NCBI GenBank assembly: GCA_012295275.1
Contig: CM022673.1
Location: 20,970,413 to 21,034,412 of the forward strand
Length of the DNA: 64,000 nucleotides
Source: Chrysomallon squamiferum
Lineage: Eukaryota; Mollusca; Gastropoda; Neomphalida; Peltospiridae
Direction: 5' to 3'
Below the pieces are notes generated by a model. The model did not search any database and was not told the origin of the DNA. It saw only the letters and a program-made list of their open reading frames with translations. The position numbers and the translations under genes are program-made. The number at the start of each line of letters is the position of its first letter. The stretch's first letter is position 1. Of the stretch, positions 24,835 to 37,000 are shown in pieces.

Positions 24835-25316
24835 TATTTCTTGTGGTTTTTTATATATATATATATATATTCTTGAAGATAAAAGGTGTTACATAGTCTG
24901 ATACCTAGATTCTTCAAAGGGATGGATGACTGATAAAATCTTTGGATGTCGAAGTTTTGTGAGCTGTTGAACACCCCTCTTCAGTGATTCAAGAATAATT
25001 TCTCTGTCATGTCGAGAATAGCGATCCAAATTTTTTTTCTCAAATACAAAAACAGATGACTCCTTAAAAAAGAAGATTAATGTTTATAAATACTTTAGTT
25101 CATGAAGTATGTAATTAGAATTAAAATATTCCTTTTTATTTTTTAACAGAAACACACACGAACCTGTTTAGTTGTTTTCTTAACAGCATTATACACCCTC
25201 CATACCAAACCAGGTCCAGCACTTGCTACTTGTGCATGAACATCAAAGTCCCTTGCAAGTGGAATTCCTGGAAGTACATTTGTCACTGCAGTTTTTAGTC
25301 GATTAAACACGTCCAT
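17016..25316 (-). CDS. SCYL2: SCYL2 (SCY1-like pseudokinase 2), with apparent 1-base deletion
   Basis: Clathrin-coated-vesicle associated pseudokinase acting in endosome/trans-Golgi traffic in the known family. Sixteen coding exons, in transcript order: 25164-25316, 24905-25062, 24182-24326, 23784-23939, 23110-23325, 22514-22630, 21875-21999, 21491-21667, 20855-20977, 20438-20551, 19920-20052, 19382-19500, 18971-19071, 18757-18838, 18288-18416, 17016-17819. The protein is about 950 residues if the frame is continuous (human about 930). Order: N-terminal kinase-like fold, HEAT-like repeats in the middle, coiled coil (EMVSKIETEHRNKLEQLDQM), Met/Gly/Gln-rich tail ending NELEDIFG. The HRD motif reads HHN and DFG reads GFH, as expected of a pseudokinase. 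Exon 7 is 125 bp and stops early (KGLPKY-stop); one extra A would restore the conserved GKLPK reading. An acceptor at 25325-25326 just before the ATG implies an upstream 5' UTR exon. Confidence 0.93.
20738..20815 (+). repeat. Second degenerate copy of the same dispersed repeat
   Basis: In a SCYL2 intron: CCAGTTTATCAAATGTTGTAG, TTTCCTGTTTATAGAAAGG, TGCACATAAAAGAATG, TTGCTGCTAAT. It is closer to the remembered molluscan consensus than the copy near 4 kb. The orientation is plus, antisense to SCYL2. Confidence 0.55.
21895..21898 (-). other. SCYL2: Homopolymer frameshift in SCYL2 exon 7
   Basis: Four T on the plus strand (AAAA in the message) where the conserved frame needs five. The exon is 125 bp; 126 bp would keep phase 0 into the next exon, which resumes the family sequence exactly (RVNQLRILPSLFS). 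The likeliest cause is a consensus error in the assembly; a genuine disabling allele is the alternative. Confidence 0.75.
24731..24870. repeat. (AT)n array with an internal 95-bp period duplication
   Basis: A unit starting ATGAAATATTATTTCTTGTG occurs at 24731 and again at 24826, each followed by T-rich sequence and (AT)n. It lies in SCYL2 intron 2, and AT-slippage probably drives it. Confidence 0.8.
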
Positions 25317-26062
25317 TTTGTCACCTAAAAATAAAAATAAAAATAACAAAATAACACATAAAATAAAATAAAATAAATCATTGTCTTTAATTCATACTTT
25401 TAAATAAATTATAGCTTTCTAAACGTGTTTCTTTTTCAATCAGCTAATGGATATCATTATCATTATGATTATCAGAAATTGTAGGTTTCAATGGTTTCTC
25501 ACTTTATCAGTTTGTGTACTATGTGTGTGTCACTGGGAATGTCAAGTGCAAACGCTTGCACACACACATACATACACACACATGATCTCACGTTATCATT
25601 ATTTGACAAGATATTGTGAATTTTTTGTTTTATCATAATGATTGACAATCTTAGAATCTAAGAATCTAGTAAATACAATACACAGTAATGACTCAAATTT
25701 TGTTCGTAATGAGTCTATGACAGATATTATAAATTTCATATTTTCCTAAAATTTATAACTAATAATAGTATTTTCAGTAACTTCGATGTAATACAATAAC
25801 ACACCTGTAACACTAATCAAATCACTGAAATAAACATAAGGCTGGTGCAGTTAAACACTAAACAGGTGATGACGAACTGACATTTTAAACTGTCATTTAT
25901 AAAAATGATTCGCTTCAACGCTTAAATGTAAATCAAAAATACAAAGGAATAACGGTCTACAGAAAAATCAAAGTTGTGTTGTGTTCTTTTTTGTAAATTC
26001 CTTCTTCAGTCAGAAGTAAACAGATATAAACAGATATTACAGAACGTATTTTAATTATAACT

Positions 26063-26064
<2 letters not shown>

Positions 26065-26117
<53 letters not shown>
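26065..26117. repeat. (CT)n microsatellite
   Basis: Uninterrupted CT dinucleotides of about 53 bp, followed by short TA, CA and GT stretches. About 750 bp upstream of the SCYL2 start codon. Confidence 0.95.
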
Positions 26118-26126
<9 letters not shown>

Positions 26127-26417
26127 CACACACATAAAAATATACATATGTACGTGTGTGTGTGTGTTTGTGTGTGTATATATAGTTAAACGTGATTACA
26201 GTTCGCAATAGCATTTTCATTTCTGTTCTAAATAATAAATACTAAATTTTGTGTTAGGATAATGTATTTTTACATAATTAACTATCTACAGTTTTTCATA
26301 GTCGGCTAAAAGATTAATTGCCAGTTTAGTGACCTCGTTTTAAAATATAATAATTATAATCATATATATATATATCTGCAAGTTGTACCAACGCACTTTT
26401 ACAAAAACATGAAGCTA

Positions 26418-26437
26418 ATTATTATTATTATTATTAT

Positions 26438-26480
<43 letters not shown>
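26418..26480. repeat. (ATT)n-(AGT)n compound microsatellite
   Basis: Adjacent trinucleotide runs that differ by one base, consistent with a point change followed by expansion. Confidence 0.9.
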
Positions 26481-26481
<1 letters not shown>

Positions 26482-27057
26482 TAGTTTTGTTTGTTTGTTT
26501 TCATTACTGAGAGAAGATATACCAGTAAAATATAGGTCATAACTCTACCACTGTCCCATTCACTGCGCCTAGCAAAGCCACTTTGCCAGTAGTACTTTAA
26601 AAGTATATTGCAGTGTTCTTTAATATTGGTTGATATATAAACGCTGTAGTTACGGGAAAAACAACATCAATTTTTTGAAGAGTTTTAAAAAGTTTCATCG
26701 CAGAATTGTAAATATAATTATTAATTTATTCGCTTATAATCGATTACGATAGAGATTATATGGTATGGTCACACACAGTAATCCGTTATGCCTAATAGAA
26801 AAGCATAATGGAGTAATCGATTATTATTACTTATTAAAATTATGTCATGTCTGAAATAATTTTATTTATTTATTTATTTTATTTGTATTACTTTTAAGAA
26901 GAAAATATATACTAGTACATGTACAAGAATTATTTCAAAATTATAAAATATACATCTTGGTATAAAGGAAAATATAGTATAATTATTATAATTTTGTTAA
27001 TTTTAGAAAATTGTATTCATTAATTTATTGGAAGGCAAAAATGTAATGTTACTGTTG

Positions 27058-27115
<58 letters not shown>

Positions 27116-27216
27116 AAAGAAAAAGAGAAAAATGGAAGAAGAAGAAGAAAAACACACATATACCTGAAATAAGACAATAAAACAACAGGTAAATTTATTT
27201 TTTCGTCAATACAGTT

Positions 27217-27917
27217 TTATTCTAAATTAAGTTTATTTTTTTCATAAATTTGTGAAAACTGACGATCAGCATACTGCATACAAAATTTGCAAGTTCGTTT
27301 TCCCAGTACATCACAATAATGAGCAAAAAATGCCCGTCGATGGTAACACTTTTTGCATGCAGGATTTCTTTTGTTTCTGTCAGTGAACTCCTGAGCAAAT
27401 TTCATACTTGTGTAATGCTTCCTATTTACTGGACTAGAAAGATAATTCTGATAAACTCTTGGAACATATACCTCGCGATTACTGAAAAAATTTAAAGGAT
27501 TTTCTTCCATGAAATCTTTTCTCACAAGTTCTTTTTCTCTGAGAATGTCTGCGTCAAAAAATATCTACTCATTTCAATTGGCGGGAAAACGCTGTTGTCA
27601 TCAGTATCATCGTGGTCCAATCGTTTCATCTCTCCATACAGATTGTGTTTATCAAAAGAAGGTTCCTTAATTTTGTCTTCATCTTCCACTTTTTCTGAAG
27701 TAAGTTTAATGAACCGCCATGATGTATCGCGTTTTGGTTTTGGCTTCCGCATTTTTGGTTCTCCAATAACAAGATACTTGGAACATTTCAAAGGTGGAAG
27801 TTTGAATTCAGTGTTTTGGTCGATACGAAAACTTGAGAAAAGTTTATCACTATGGAGATTTGTGTCATTGGAGTTAAAACCGAGATAACAGATTGGGACT
27901 GTCGTGTATACTTTCAT
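27217..27917 (-). pseudogene. Unrecognised intronless gene with a cysteine-rich C-terminus, split by one frameshift
   Basis: Two overlapping open frames, 27917 to 27522 and then to the TAA at 27217-27219, join into one about 232-residue protein if one T is added to the six-T run at 27556-27561 (message strand). The join gives a smooth sequence through SRYFFDADILREKELVRKDF. The N-terminal half is basic and charged (KMRKPKPKRDTSWRFIKL). The C-terminal half carries CKKC, then HRRAFFAHYC, then CKFC, which looks able to bind zinc. No signal peptide or membrane segment is seen. A minus-strand AATAAA (TTTATT at 27194-27199) lies just past the stop. I do not recognise the family. The break looks like an assembly error, because SCYL2 nearby has the same kind of defect; a recent pseudogene is the alternative. 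Confidence 0.6.
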
Positions 27918-29348
27918 GTTAGCTCTCCAGACATTTTATAATAGAAGAACCTGTGAAAAATAAAGCATGACGTTTAAAAAATAAAACCATAAGCGTTTGT
28001 TCCCCGTGTATGTATGTATATATGTATGTATGCATGTATGAATTTGTGTGTGTGTGTATATATGTTTATTATGGGCGGATAGACAGTTCAATGTGCTCAT
28101 GTGTATATGCACAATAAATATAATTACGGATTAAAATATTTTAAATATTAAAACAATGAAAGTGTCTCATAAAATATCACATTTGTTTTATGTTTTCAGT
28201 AATTAAATATATCTTTTAGGATACAGGCATAGTTTTTATAATAATTTTGCACGTTAGAGTATTTTAAATAATATAAATCTAGATGTTTACTAACTTTACC
28301 TGTAGATAAGCGTATAAGCAGTAATATTTACCTTGAACGAACGTTTCTTACAGGGTCGAAACATTTGTCATGAGAATGTCAGCTCTTTTTAACCAGGATC
28401 GTAATATGGTTTCACACAAAAACCAAAACAGTATTTCACGCCAGTGATCGATCTTTTCAGCTTTCGCTATATACTGGTACTCGACCAAAGTGTCACTACA
28501 TCAATAAAAGGCAATAAAAAGGTGAACACAACAGTGATTAACCTCCATCGTGGTTTCGTGCACTTTACTGATTGACAGTCCTTTAAGAAAACTTTCAGAA
28601 TTCACAATACTCCCGAAAATGGTTTCGGTGAAAGGTCTGTTAATTAATACTGCAATTTCACGGTCCACGTACTTTATTCTCTGGCTTTTAAATAAAATAC
28701 AAAGAGCTAACATAAACGATTTATATAGAAAGAAAAATGAAAATAAACAAAAAAAAAAACACGTAATAATAATAATAATAATAATAATAAAATCTGCTTG
28801 AAGTATTTATTTTACACTGTAAAATAGTTTGTGTATTTTATCTTCTACCACTAGATTTATTTTAAAGACATTGTTAATATTTTTAAATTTTTAGTTCTTA
28901 AATAATTCTTGAATTGGTATAATATTACAAAGTTAGGGCAGCTGATCGATATATTTCTACTTCTAACTTTTCCTTGAACGGCAATCCTTCCTGTTTTAAA
29001 ATGTACAAAAGGAAAAAGAAAACCTAGAATTATATTAATTACTTCGGAGCACTGTTTTTAATTTTTGTGAAATGAACTTAAGTCGCGTATTGTTTTTATT
29101 GTCTTAATATCATTGAATATCTTCATTCTTTTTTTTTTTTTTTTTTTTTGGTGTTTTGTTATGTTGTTACGTTAACATTGTTGTTAATAGCTAATAGTAC
29201 GGGAATAGCTGGGAATAAATTTACCTGAATAGTCAGGATAAAAAGTAATAAAAACGATAAATGGTCAACCTTTAAAGGGTTAATTATATTTATAAAGCCA
29301 TATACATTTTAATTTTTGTTCTCTTTTTTTTTTTTTACTAAAATAGTT

Positions 29349-29413
<65 letters not shown>

Positions 29414-29603
29414 TTCTATGTCTGTGAAGTGTAAACATATACTAATCTGAAAATGACAAAAAACTCTTAATGACATCTGTTCAGTATTTAATCACGTTCT
29501 GTCACTGACTGATATATATTGATTGTTAATATACAGAAAAAGTAAAGAACGTTAAGTGTTTTATTTTTTCTCATATTTGACGATACCCTGTAGCAGTTGA
29601 AAA
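27918..29603. promoter_or_regulatory. Spacer between divergent genes, upstream of the secreted protein
   Basis: About 1.7 kb between two outward-facing genes. It contains (AAT)n near 28767-28789, a poly(T) run near 29130, a (GA)n tract at 29352-29411 and a TATA-like TATATATT at 29513-29520, about 85 bases before the ATG of the secreted-protein gene. No coding exon is supported. Confidence 0.5.
29352..29411. repeat. (GA)n microsatellite
   Basis: About 60 bp of pure GA, 190 bp upstream of a start codon and close to a TATA-like box. A purine-only strand of this length can form triplex DNA or bind GAGA-type factors; a role here is only a guess. Confidence 0.95.
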
Positions 29604-30238
29604 ATGCACATATCTATCGTTTTGACTGTGGTCGCACTGTTCTGTAGTGAAGCCGACAGCTTTGATTTAAATAATCTACTGAGACGTTTACAACCAGGAA
29701 TTAATCGTAACTCGATACCTAAAATACCTCAGTTGTTTGTACCCCTTAAGGGTCAAATGAAATGGGAACTAACATCACCGCCAACAACGCTGATGAAGTT
29801 ACTTCTGACCAGAACTTCGACTGAAAAGTTTACAACAATAACGGCATCAACAACACCATCAACAACTATCGCAACAACAACACCGACTACTTCTCCATCA
29901 ACAGTAAGTATATTAATAAATAATTAATTTAATTAATTAAATAATTAAAAATAATAATAATAAAAAAAAAAAATATTTGATTTAATCACTGTTATCGATC
30001 CTTCTCTGTTTCTGTCAGTCTATCTCTTTTTCTCTGTTTATTTATTTATTTTTAAATTCTTTAATAGCTGTAAATAATAATAATAATAATAATAATAGAT
30101 AGCTGATTTTTTTTTTTTTTTTTTATTCTTGTTTCAAAAAAATGGTCATCTACGTAAATGCTAAAACGATAACATAGAATTGCTGAAATTAAAACTGTTA
30201 TTACTTCTTACCCATATGAATTTTAAGTTAAATTAAAA

Positions 30239-30294
<56 letters not shown>

Positions 30295-31606
30295 CACAAA
30301 TAAATAAATAAATGAGCGGCTTGCTTTCAGACATTCAAAGCATCGCCTACTTTGTCAGCAATGAAGTTCTCTACAGGTTTAAATTTAACAGAATGCAACA
30401 AATATTTCATTCCTGAATTTGTCGCCATCTTGTCAAATAATTCCTTTGGAAGAACAGTTCTCGAAAAGCTCGGCATTCCTCAGGTAGAACAGACTAGCAA
30501 AATTATTACTTTGATAGACTGATAATAAAACAGCCAGGTTTATTGCATAAAAGAAACTTCAAGGTTTAAACATAAAGCTTAAGTAATCTGTCTTCATAAT
30601 TCTATTTAATAGACAAATGTAATACATATTGACATCGTTTATCAGAAATCAATTACCATACTTCTTGTTCAAAAGTGATATCACATTCCCTTTTTAATTC
30701 TTTTAACAATAAATTTATTGATAAAGCTTTACATAATTAAGAATTATTTCTAAGAAATCAACGAAGACCACTGCCCAAAAAATATGCCTAAAATATGCCC
30801 AAAATATTTTACTTGGGCATGGTTTTATGTCTAAAAAATAACATATTTCGATATTGAAGCACAAGTCGGTGGCGGATCTATATGGGAGGAGTCCAAGGTG
30901 TCTGTAAACCATCAAATTTAAGAAGTGACCCTTTTATTTAGGATTTTAAGGTGTTTTTTTTTTTTTTTTTTACAAAATATTGGCATTTTCTGTCAATGTA
31001 TAGAACACTGTAGAATACGTCTGCCTGTATCCCTGTTGTAGAACTATTATATTATGGTCCATGTGAACCGTGTGTGATTTTTTCAGTAGTGTCATTTCAT
31101 AAATGTGCGCTTTTTGTCATGGACTCCCCTCATGAGACAAAACTGGATCCGCCCCAGCATAGGCCTATTATGAACAGCATGCATAAATTATATTGTTACT
31201 TAACTATGAAAGTTAATGGAAGTAAACATATCAACTGACAGACATGCAGTTATTAATGTATTTATTTTAATACTGCTTTCGGTTTAATGTAAAGTATGAA
31301 AATATTCTTAAAGGATAATGTCATTTCTTTCTTTCTAAATTAAGCATTTAGATAAATACAAAGTTATTTCATGAACCCAAAGTTTTTATTTTTATTATTA
31401 TTATTTTTAATTTTAAATTGTTTAATTAGACACAGATATCTGAAGATGATATAAGAAATCATTTGCAGTACACCGACTGTCAAGCAGCCTTTCTCCCCGA
31501 TTTTGTCGCCATCTTGACAAACAGCACTGTGGGTCAAGAAGTACTCGAAAACATGAAACAACTAGGACTTGTTTCATTTAGAGTGCCCAAGTCGCTTGGA
31601 ATATAG
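29604..31606 (+). CDS. Unrecognised secreted protein with Thr-rich linker and two related exon-encoded repeats
   Basis: Three exons: 29604-29903, 30331-30483, 31430-31606 (TAG 31604-31606), all phase 0 with GT-AG introns, 209 residues. Residues 1-19 form a signal peptide (MHISIVLTVVALFCSEADS). Residues about 65-110 are rich in Thr/Ser/Pro (TTITASTTPSTTIATTTPTT), suited to O-glycosylation. Exons 2 and 3 each encode one unit of the pattern C-x3-[YF]-[FL]-x-P-x-F-V-A-I-L-x-N-x4-G-x2-V-L-E. Exon 2 has CNKYFIPEFVAILSNN and exon 3 has CQAAFLPDFVAILTNS. The stretch coding VAIL is identical in DNA (GTCGCCATCTTG). Each unit has one cysteine, so the two could pair with each other. It is secreted and possibly mucin-like; the function is unknown. 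Several N-x-S/T sites are present. Confidence 0.75.
30239..30290. repeat. (AAT)n microsatellite
   Basis: Long AAT run in intron 1 of the secreted-protein gene, ending about 40 bp before the exon 2 acceptor. Confidence 0.9.
30868..31156. mobile_element. MITE-like element with imperfect terminal inverted repeats
   Basis: The left end reads GGTGGCGGATC...GGAGGAGTCCAAG. The right end is its inverse, ...GGACTCCCCTCATG...GGATCCGCCCC. The GGCGGATC and GGAGTCCA words pair across about 290 bp. It lies in intron 2 of the secreted-protein gene. No clear target duplication was found. GGCGGATC-type ends are common in animal non-autonomous DNA transposons, but I cannot assign a superfamily. Confidence 0.55.
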
Positions 31607-34046
31607 CCATAATTTAGCAAGTTAAACATTATATTATTTGGCGGTTTTATTGTTTCCTTTTAAAATCTCTGATACTCATGTACTCATTAAATCTTTATTA
31701 TCATGAATTTGTTTTTCATTTGATGCGTGTTTGTATATGATAGTATGTATGCGTTGGTGTTACTCTGTGAATGTGTGTATATGTGTGTGTGTAAAATTGT
31801 ATTTAAAGAATTAAAAATATTGCTCAAACGTTTCTTTAATGTTTAATAATTTTCATTTGCCTATGATTACTTATTCAGCGTCAATATCATATATTGCCTT
31901 TTATATATTTATAATTTTTAATCACTGTTAATATTTTAATTTTATTTTAAACAAGTATTCATAAATACACGTTAAACATACTGCTGTCTGTCTCCGCTGA
32001 CAGATATATTTACTTTTTTTATTTGCAGAAGTGGGCGAAATGAAGACACCTGCTGTGTAACGCAAACACGACTGTAGTAAATATATAAAACATGACAAAG
32101 ACAAATATGTGCCTTGTGAATTATAGTTTGTTTGGCGTTAGTACGTGTTGTTTTTGTATTTTTTATAAGACCAATAAGAAAGCTTTTTTTTTTTTTTTTT
32201 TTTTTTAACAATGACTACAACAGGTGAACCCTGTTGGTGAACGATAATAAAATATTGATTACGTAACAGTTATTTATGAGTTCAGTTGCGTTACTGATCT
32301 TATAAATATTAAAATTTTATATTATTATTATTATTATATTTATTTTGTTGAACAATGGATGTTTAGCTCTGAAATGAAAACTGTCTTTTGTACAAAGCTA
32401 CTAAACCAACTCTTGACACAGCGCGTATAGTAACATTTATAAATTTTGTTCAAGATACAGGTCAGTCAATCAATTTTATCAAAATGTGTGAACTAAAATA
32501 CCCAATCAAGTAATCCAAATTTAACTAAATAACAAACAGGTGTCAGCAAGTGCAACGTCATTATCCCGATTCAAACAATGAAACGTTTAACGTTAAGGTT
32601 TAACGTTAAGATAAAGAAGTTCCATATGAAAATAAAAGGTTTTCATCAATTTTTGAATAGTAAAAACTGAATAACTATAATTATAATTAAAAATAAATAC
32701 ATGATAATAATAAAATAAAAAAAGAATATTGAAAAAAGTATAACCAAACGAGGCATTAAAACAAAAAGTTGGTAGTATAATTCAACGTGTTTCTCAGTCG
32801 ATCATTTATAAATAACTATCTACTCAGATTTAGTGACATACAAAGGATTCATTCTGTGACCTGTCAAAATTTTGATGTGCTCTGCAACCAGATCAGTTTC
32901 ACACAAATCACACAAAAAAGTTACTCCCAGAATAAAATCCAAACATTTCACTGACCATACAGGATTGAAATTTTTTTTTCAAATTTTCAAGTGATTTGTC
33001 TATAAATATGAAATTCATTCCTGCAATTTCCTTGTTTTGTATTAATACTGTTTTATTGACTCAAGCCAGACATCACTGTATTATCATTCCAAATACTTAT
33101 TTCATTATATACTATATTATATGAAAATGAAAATACTGAAAACATTTACTGATAGAAATATTAACAATTTATTAAACAAAAAATGGCAAATATAAATGAA
33201 TTATGTATTAATATTTTTTTATTATAAAAGGTGTAAAAATAAAACAAGTAACATAAGTATGATATTAAAAGGTAAATAATATTGAATTATATGACGGAAA
33301 TTGATTCTGACTTCAAAAAACTTTTCCTCCTAATTATTATATTCAACTTTCACAATCAAACCTCTTTGTAACAGTGACACTTGGTATAAAGAATGTTTTT
33401 ATGTTATGTATTACTAGATGCTCAAAACCTCAATACTGGCCATCTGTCTTAGTCAACAGCAAAAATATGCCAAGATTCTGGCTTCATCATTTATTAAAAA
33501 AATTTAAATTCATTAATTTATTAACACCAAACCAGATACATCACCTGTACTCGTGTTAATAAGTTTTTCTCAAACAGCATTTACGATAGCTTCATGTTTT
33601 TGTCATTGATATGTGACATGTTATTTTGCAATACAAAACACAGTTATTAAGTTTTCAGTGTATCAGCATTTTGTGGTTGATATACAGGGATAGTGGTATA
33701 ATGGGGGAATGGTCATTATAAACAGATTTGACTGGGTATAATCATATTTTTTTTCTCTATCTTTCTCACTCACCCTCTAAATAAGTTTTAAAACATGTTT
33801 TCTTCAGTTAAAATGCTGAAGATTGTTTGATAACAAGAATATTTTTTCAAACCTACACAGACACACTAAAGCACTATTTACCATTTTCTCAAATCTACCC
33901 TGTGTTAATATCACTTATAAAATCTGTGAAGCAAAACTGTTTAACACAATGCATGCAGATTCTAATAACTAAATGACTAAACAATCTCATGCACACTGTG
34001 TCGAGAAATAAAAGGTTGTATGATGTTGATACTCAACTATCTACTT
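31607..34046. other. Intergenic spacer between the secreted-protein gene and CDCA7 (convergent)
   Basis: 3' ends of two genes facing each other, about 2.4 kb, AT-rich with a poly(T) tract near 32185. No supported coding exon, RNA gene or transposon seen. Confidence 0.6.
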
Positions 34047-37000
34047 TCACTTCTGTAAGCTGGAAAATAAAATAAAATAAAAAACTATATAAAAATAAAT
34101 TGAACAAAAAAGTGTATAAATTGTCACCAGAGATTTCAAAATGTTTCATGCATTAAAAGAATGATCCAATAATCATGGTCACTAGATAGTCAGTCAAATG
34201 TTTTAAATATATATAAAAATAAGATGATTGTTAAAAAACCATCATTGAAATACTTGTTAAAACAAGATTATCAAACACATACATTAAAAGAATTTAAATG
34301 TTCACGAACCTCTGAAGGTAAGAGTTGACATCTTTAAATCCACATTCTCTTGCTAGATGCACTAGAATTCCAGTTGATGACTTCCCAGCCCTTTTCCTAC
34401 AGAAGCTGCAGTTACATATATGTCTACAAGGCGGACATATCCAGTTCTATCCAACAGATAAAGAAATCAAACATGAAATCAAAAAAAAAGAAAGAAAAGA
34501 AAGTACTATAATTATTAAATTAAGTCTTTATTAGCCGTAATAATGAAAATCCCAGACCAAGATCATTATGCAAGTTAACTACAATCTTTTCTTTCTTTCT
34601 AGACTTAGTTGATTTTTTGAATGGAACAAAAATAATTTTCCACTTACTGGATTTTTCAATGCCTCCTTAGCATCCTCTCCATATCGATTCCTTAAACAAG
34701 GACCACAGAACTACAAAACAGTAATAATCATTACAAAGTAGTGGAAACAACAAAATATATTAAAACATAATCATTTTAACTATATGACACAAACTGTCAA
34801 AGGTTTGTTGGCATCCATGTAACATTTTAAACAATGATTTTAAAAAGTAAAAATACAACAAACATATATAATCACAGATGTATATAAAATATTTTGTGAG
34901 GTCCATAATGCCTGAAAATTATACATTTATTTTTTTAATTGTCTAAAGCAAACAAACCTGTCCTCTAACTCCAGAACAGTCTCCTGATCTGCAAATCGTT
35001 TTCATGTCATTAGTTTTCTGTCTACACTGGTGACATGTTGAACCCTGAAGTAAACAAATCCACAAATGATAATGATGTAATTCCCCATCAGTCGCAAAAC
35101 AAATCCAATATTTTTTATTAAAAACAACAGTTAATCATGCTGGGTCACTTTGATTAGAATATCATAAAATAGAACAGACATTTGAAATAATGCAAAGTAT
35201 TTTACATGTATGCACTACAAAACTGTATGGTTACAACTGGAATTTACATTTTAGGCAGGGTTGTTCAACTTGTTTTTGTTTTTAAATCAGTAATATATCA
35301 CAGAACTTAAAAAATACATCATATATAAAAACACACACAGACATACACTATTATTCAATAATCTAAATACAAAGATTTACAGAAGGTTATTCCTAGTACA
35401 GACATACACTCCTATTTTTGCACACCTATTCTGCTGTTATTTTGTCTACATAATATAACTCCATTCAACTTTAGAACATAATCACTGCAATATCAGCAGC
35501 TTCCCATTCAGATATTAACTCTGGATAACAAGTAAAATACTGACACAAAGGCTGTCATAACTTTTGTCACTGACAAAGTTAGCAACCAGATCAAGATCAG
35601 CCTGAGTGATTTCATCAGCTGACTTTGTATTGTGGACTGTTACTCTGTGTCTCACTGGAGTGGGTGGAAAATATTCACCCGATTCCTGTAGAAAAAAAGA
35701 AACAGATTACTAAGAGAGTAGATATATATATATATATACACACATACATACATAGATATAATGAAATGTGTTTCAGATCAGTTGAGCTAACAACTTGTTC
35801 ATCAGACACATAAAGAGAATATATGCAAAACAAAACAAACCCCACTGTTTTATATCATCAGTACATGAAAAATTTCTTAAACAAACCTCTTCAAAGTCTG
35901 AAGTATCTGCAACTGACTCATGTTTGCTGCTTCCATGAAAAAAGCCAAATCGAACAACCATTTTCTATTAAAAAAATAACAATTTGCATTAATTGCTTCT
36001 GTTTAACATAACATTATTATGAAAATAAATATTGTTTAAATGGGAAAAAATACTAATATTATATTATTTATAAACATGAACAGCTGATTAGAATTATTAT
36101 ACTAAATGAATTCAGCAATTCTCAGTTATATCACATATTCAGTTATGTTACCTCTGGAGTTGACAAGGGTGTTGTGGAGTAAGATGACGATGCTGATGAT
36201 GACACTGATCCTCTTCTACTGCGAGATCGAGTCATTACCGGAGGTCCAGTAGGTACATACCGACTTTCTCTCCTTGGGTTTCTACGTAAAGGAAGATCAG
36301 GATTCTGATTTGAAGTCTTACAACTTCTCTGTAAATTAATCACAGCTAGCTTATTAATTCTCAGGAAAATGTTTTAAACACGAACAGGGGCTAGTAACAT
36401 AACTCATTTAAACAGTTAATACTTGTAACTATTATTACAGCATAAATAAATAAATACAAAATATAAAATAAAATAACAAAAATGAGAGAAAAAAATCCTC
36501 ACTTTTGGAAGTGGTGTCATGCATGGAAATGACCCCTTCAGTTCAGACATCAATTGAGCTAACTGAAAAATAAAAATTCAAAATATACAGATTAAACAAA
36601 ATTAAATAATGATTATGAGATTAAATATTTAAAAATCCACTAAAAAAAACACACAAAAAACAAGTATCATTAATAATTATATAAAACTCAAGTAGCCTAA
36701 TTATTATATAAAATAAAATATCATTAATTTATAAACTTACTATAAAATTGCAGTTTGTTCTTTTTCTTTTAAAAAATAAACATTTCTCACCATAGCCTTG
36801 TTTTCTTCAACGTTTTTCTCACGCAGCTGCTCATACTCACTAGGTTTTTTCTTCATACGTACCTGTAAATCGTAATAAATAATAAATTTATTCTTTTTCA
36901 TTCTAAAACACCAAATCGGTAAATGCAGTGGAGTCCTAAAATATGAAATGGCGGTATATTTCGTTTCTACAAAGTAAATTGATTAAATATTTAATGCCAT

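Larger units (their letters stand above)
25317..27216. other. SCYL2 upstream region and intergenic spacer
   Basis: Holds the probable 5' UTR and promoter of SCYL2 (minus). It also holds several simple repeats: (CT)n at 26065-26117 running into (TA)n and (GT)n, (ATT)n then (AGT)n near 26418-26480, and (ATT)n near 27060-27113. No coding exon is supported. Confidence 0.6.

Noticed and set aside
27595-27888. 97-codon plus-strand open frame
   Set aside because: Antisense of the cysteine-pattern gene. The minus-strand reading has better composition and a polyadenylation signal.
34325-34534. 69-codon plus-strand open frame
   Set aside because: It is the antisense shadow of the CDCA7 zinc-finger exon at 34310-34446.
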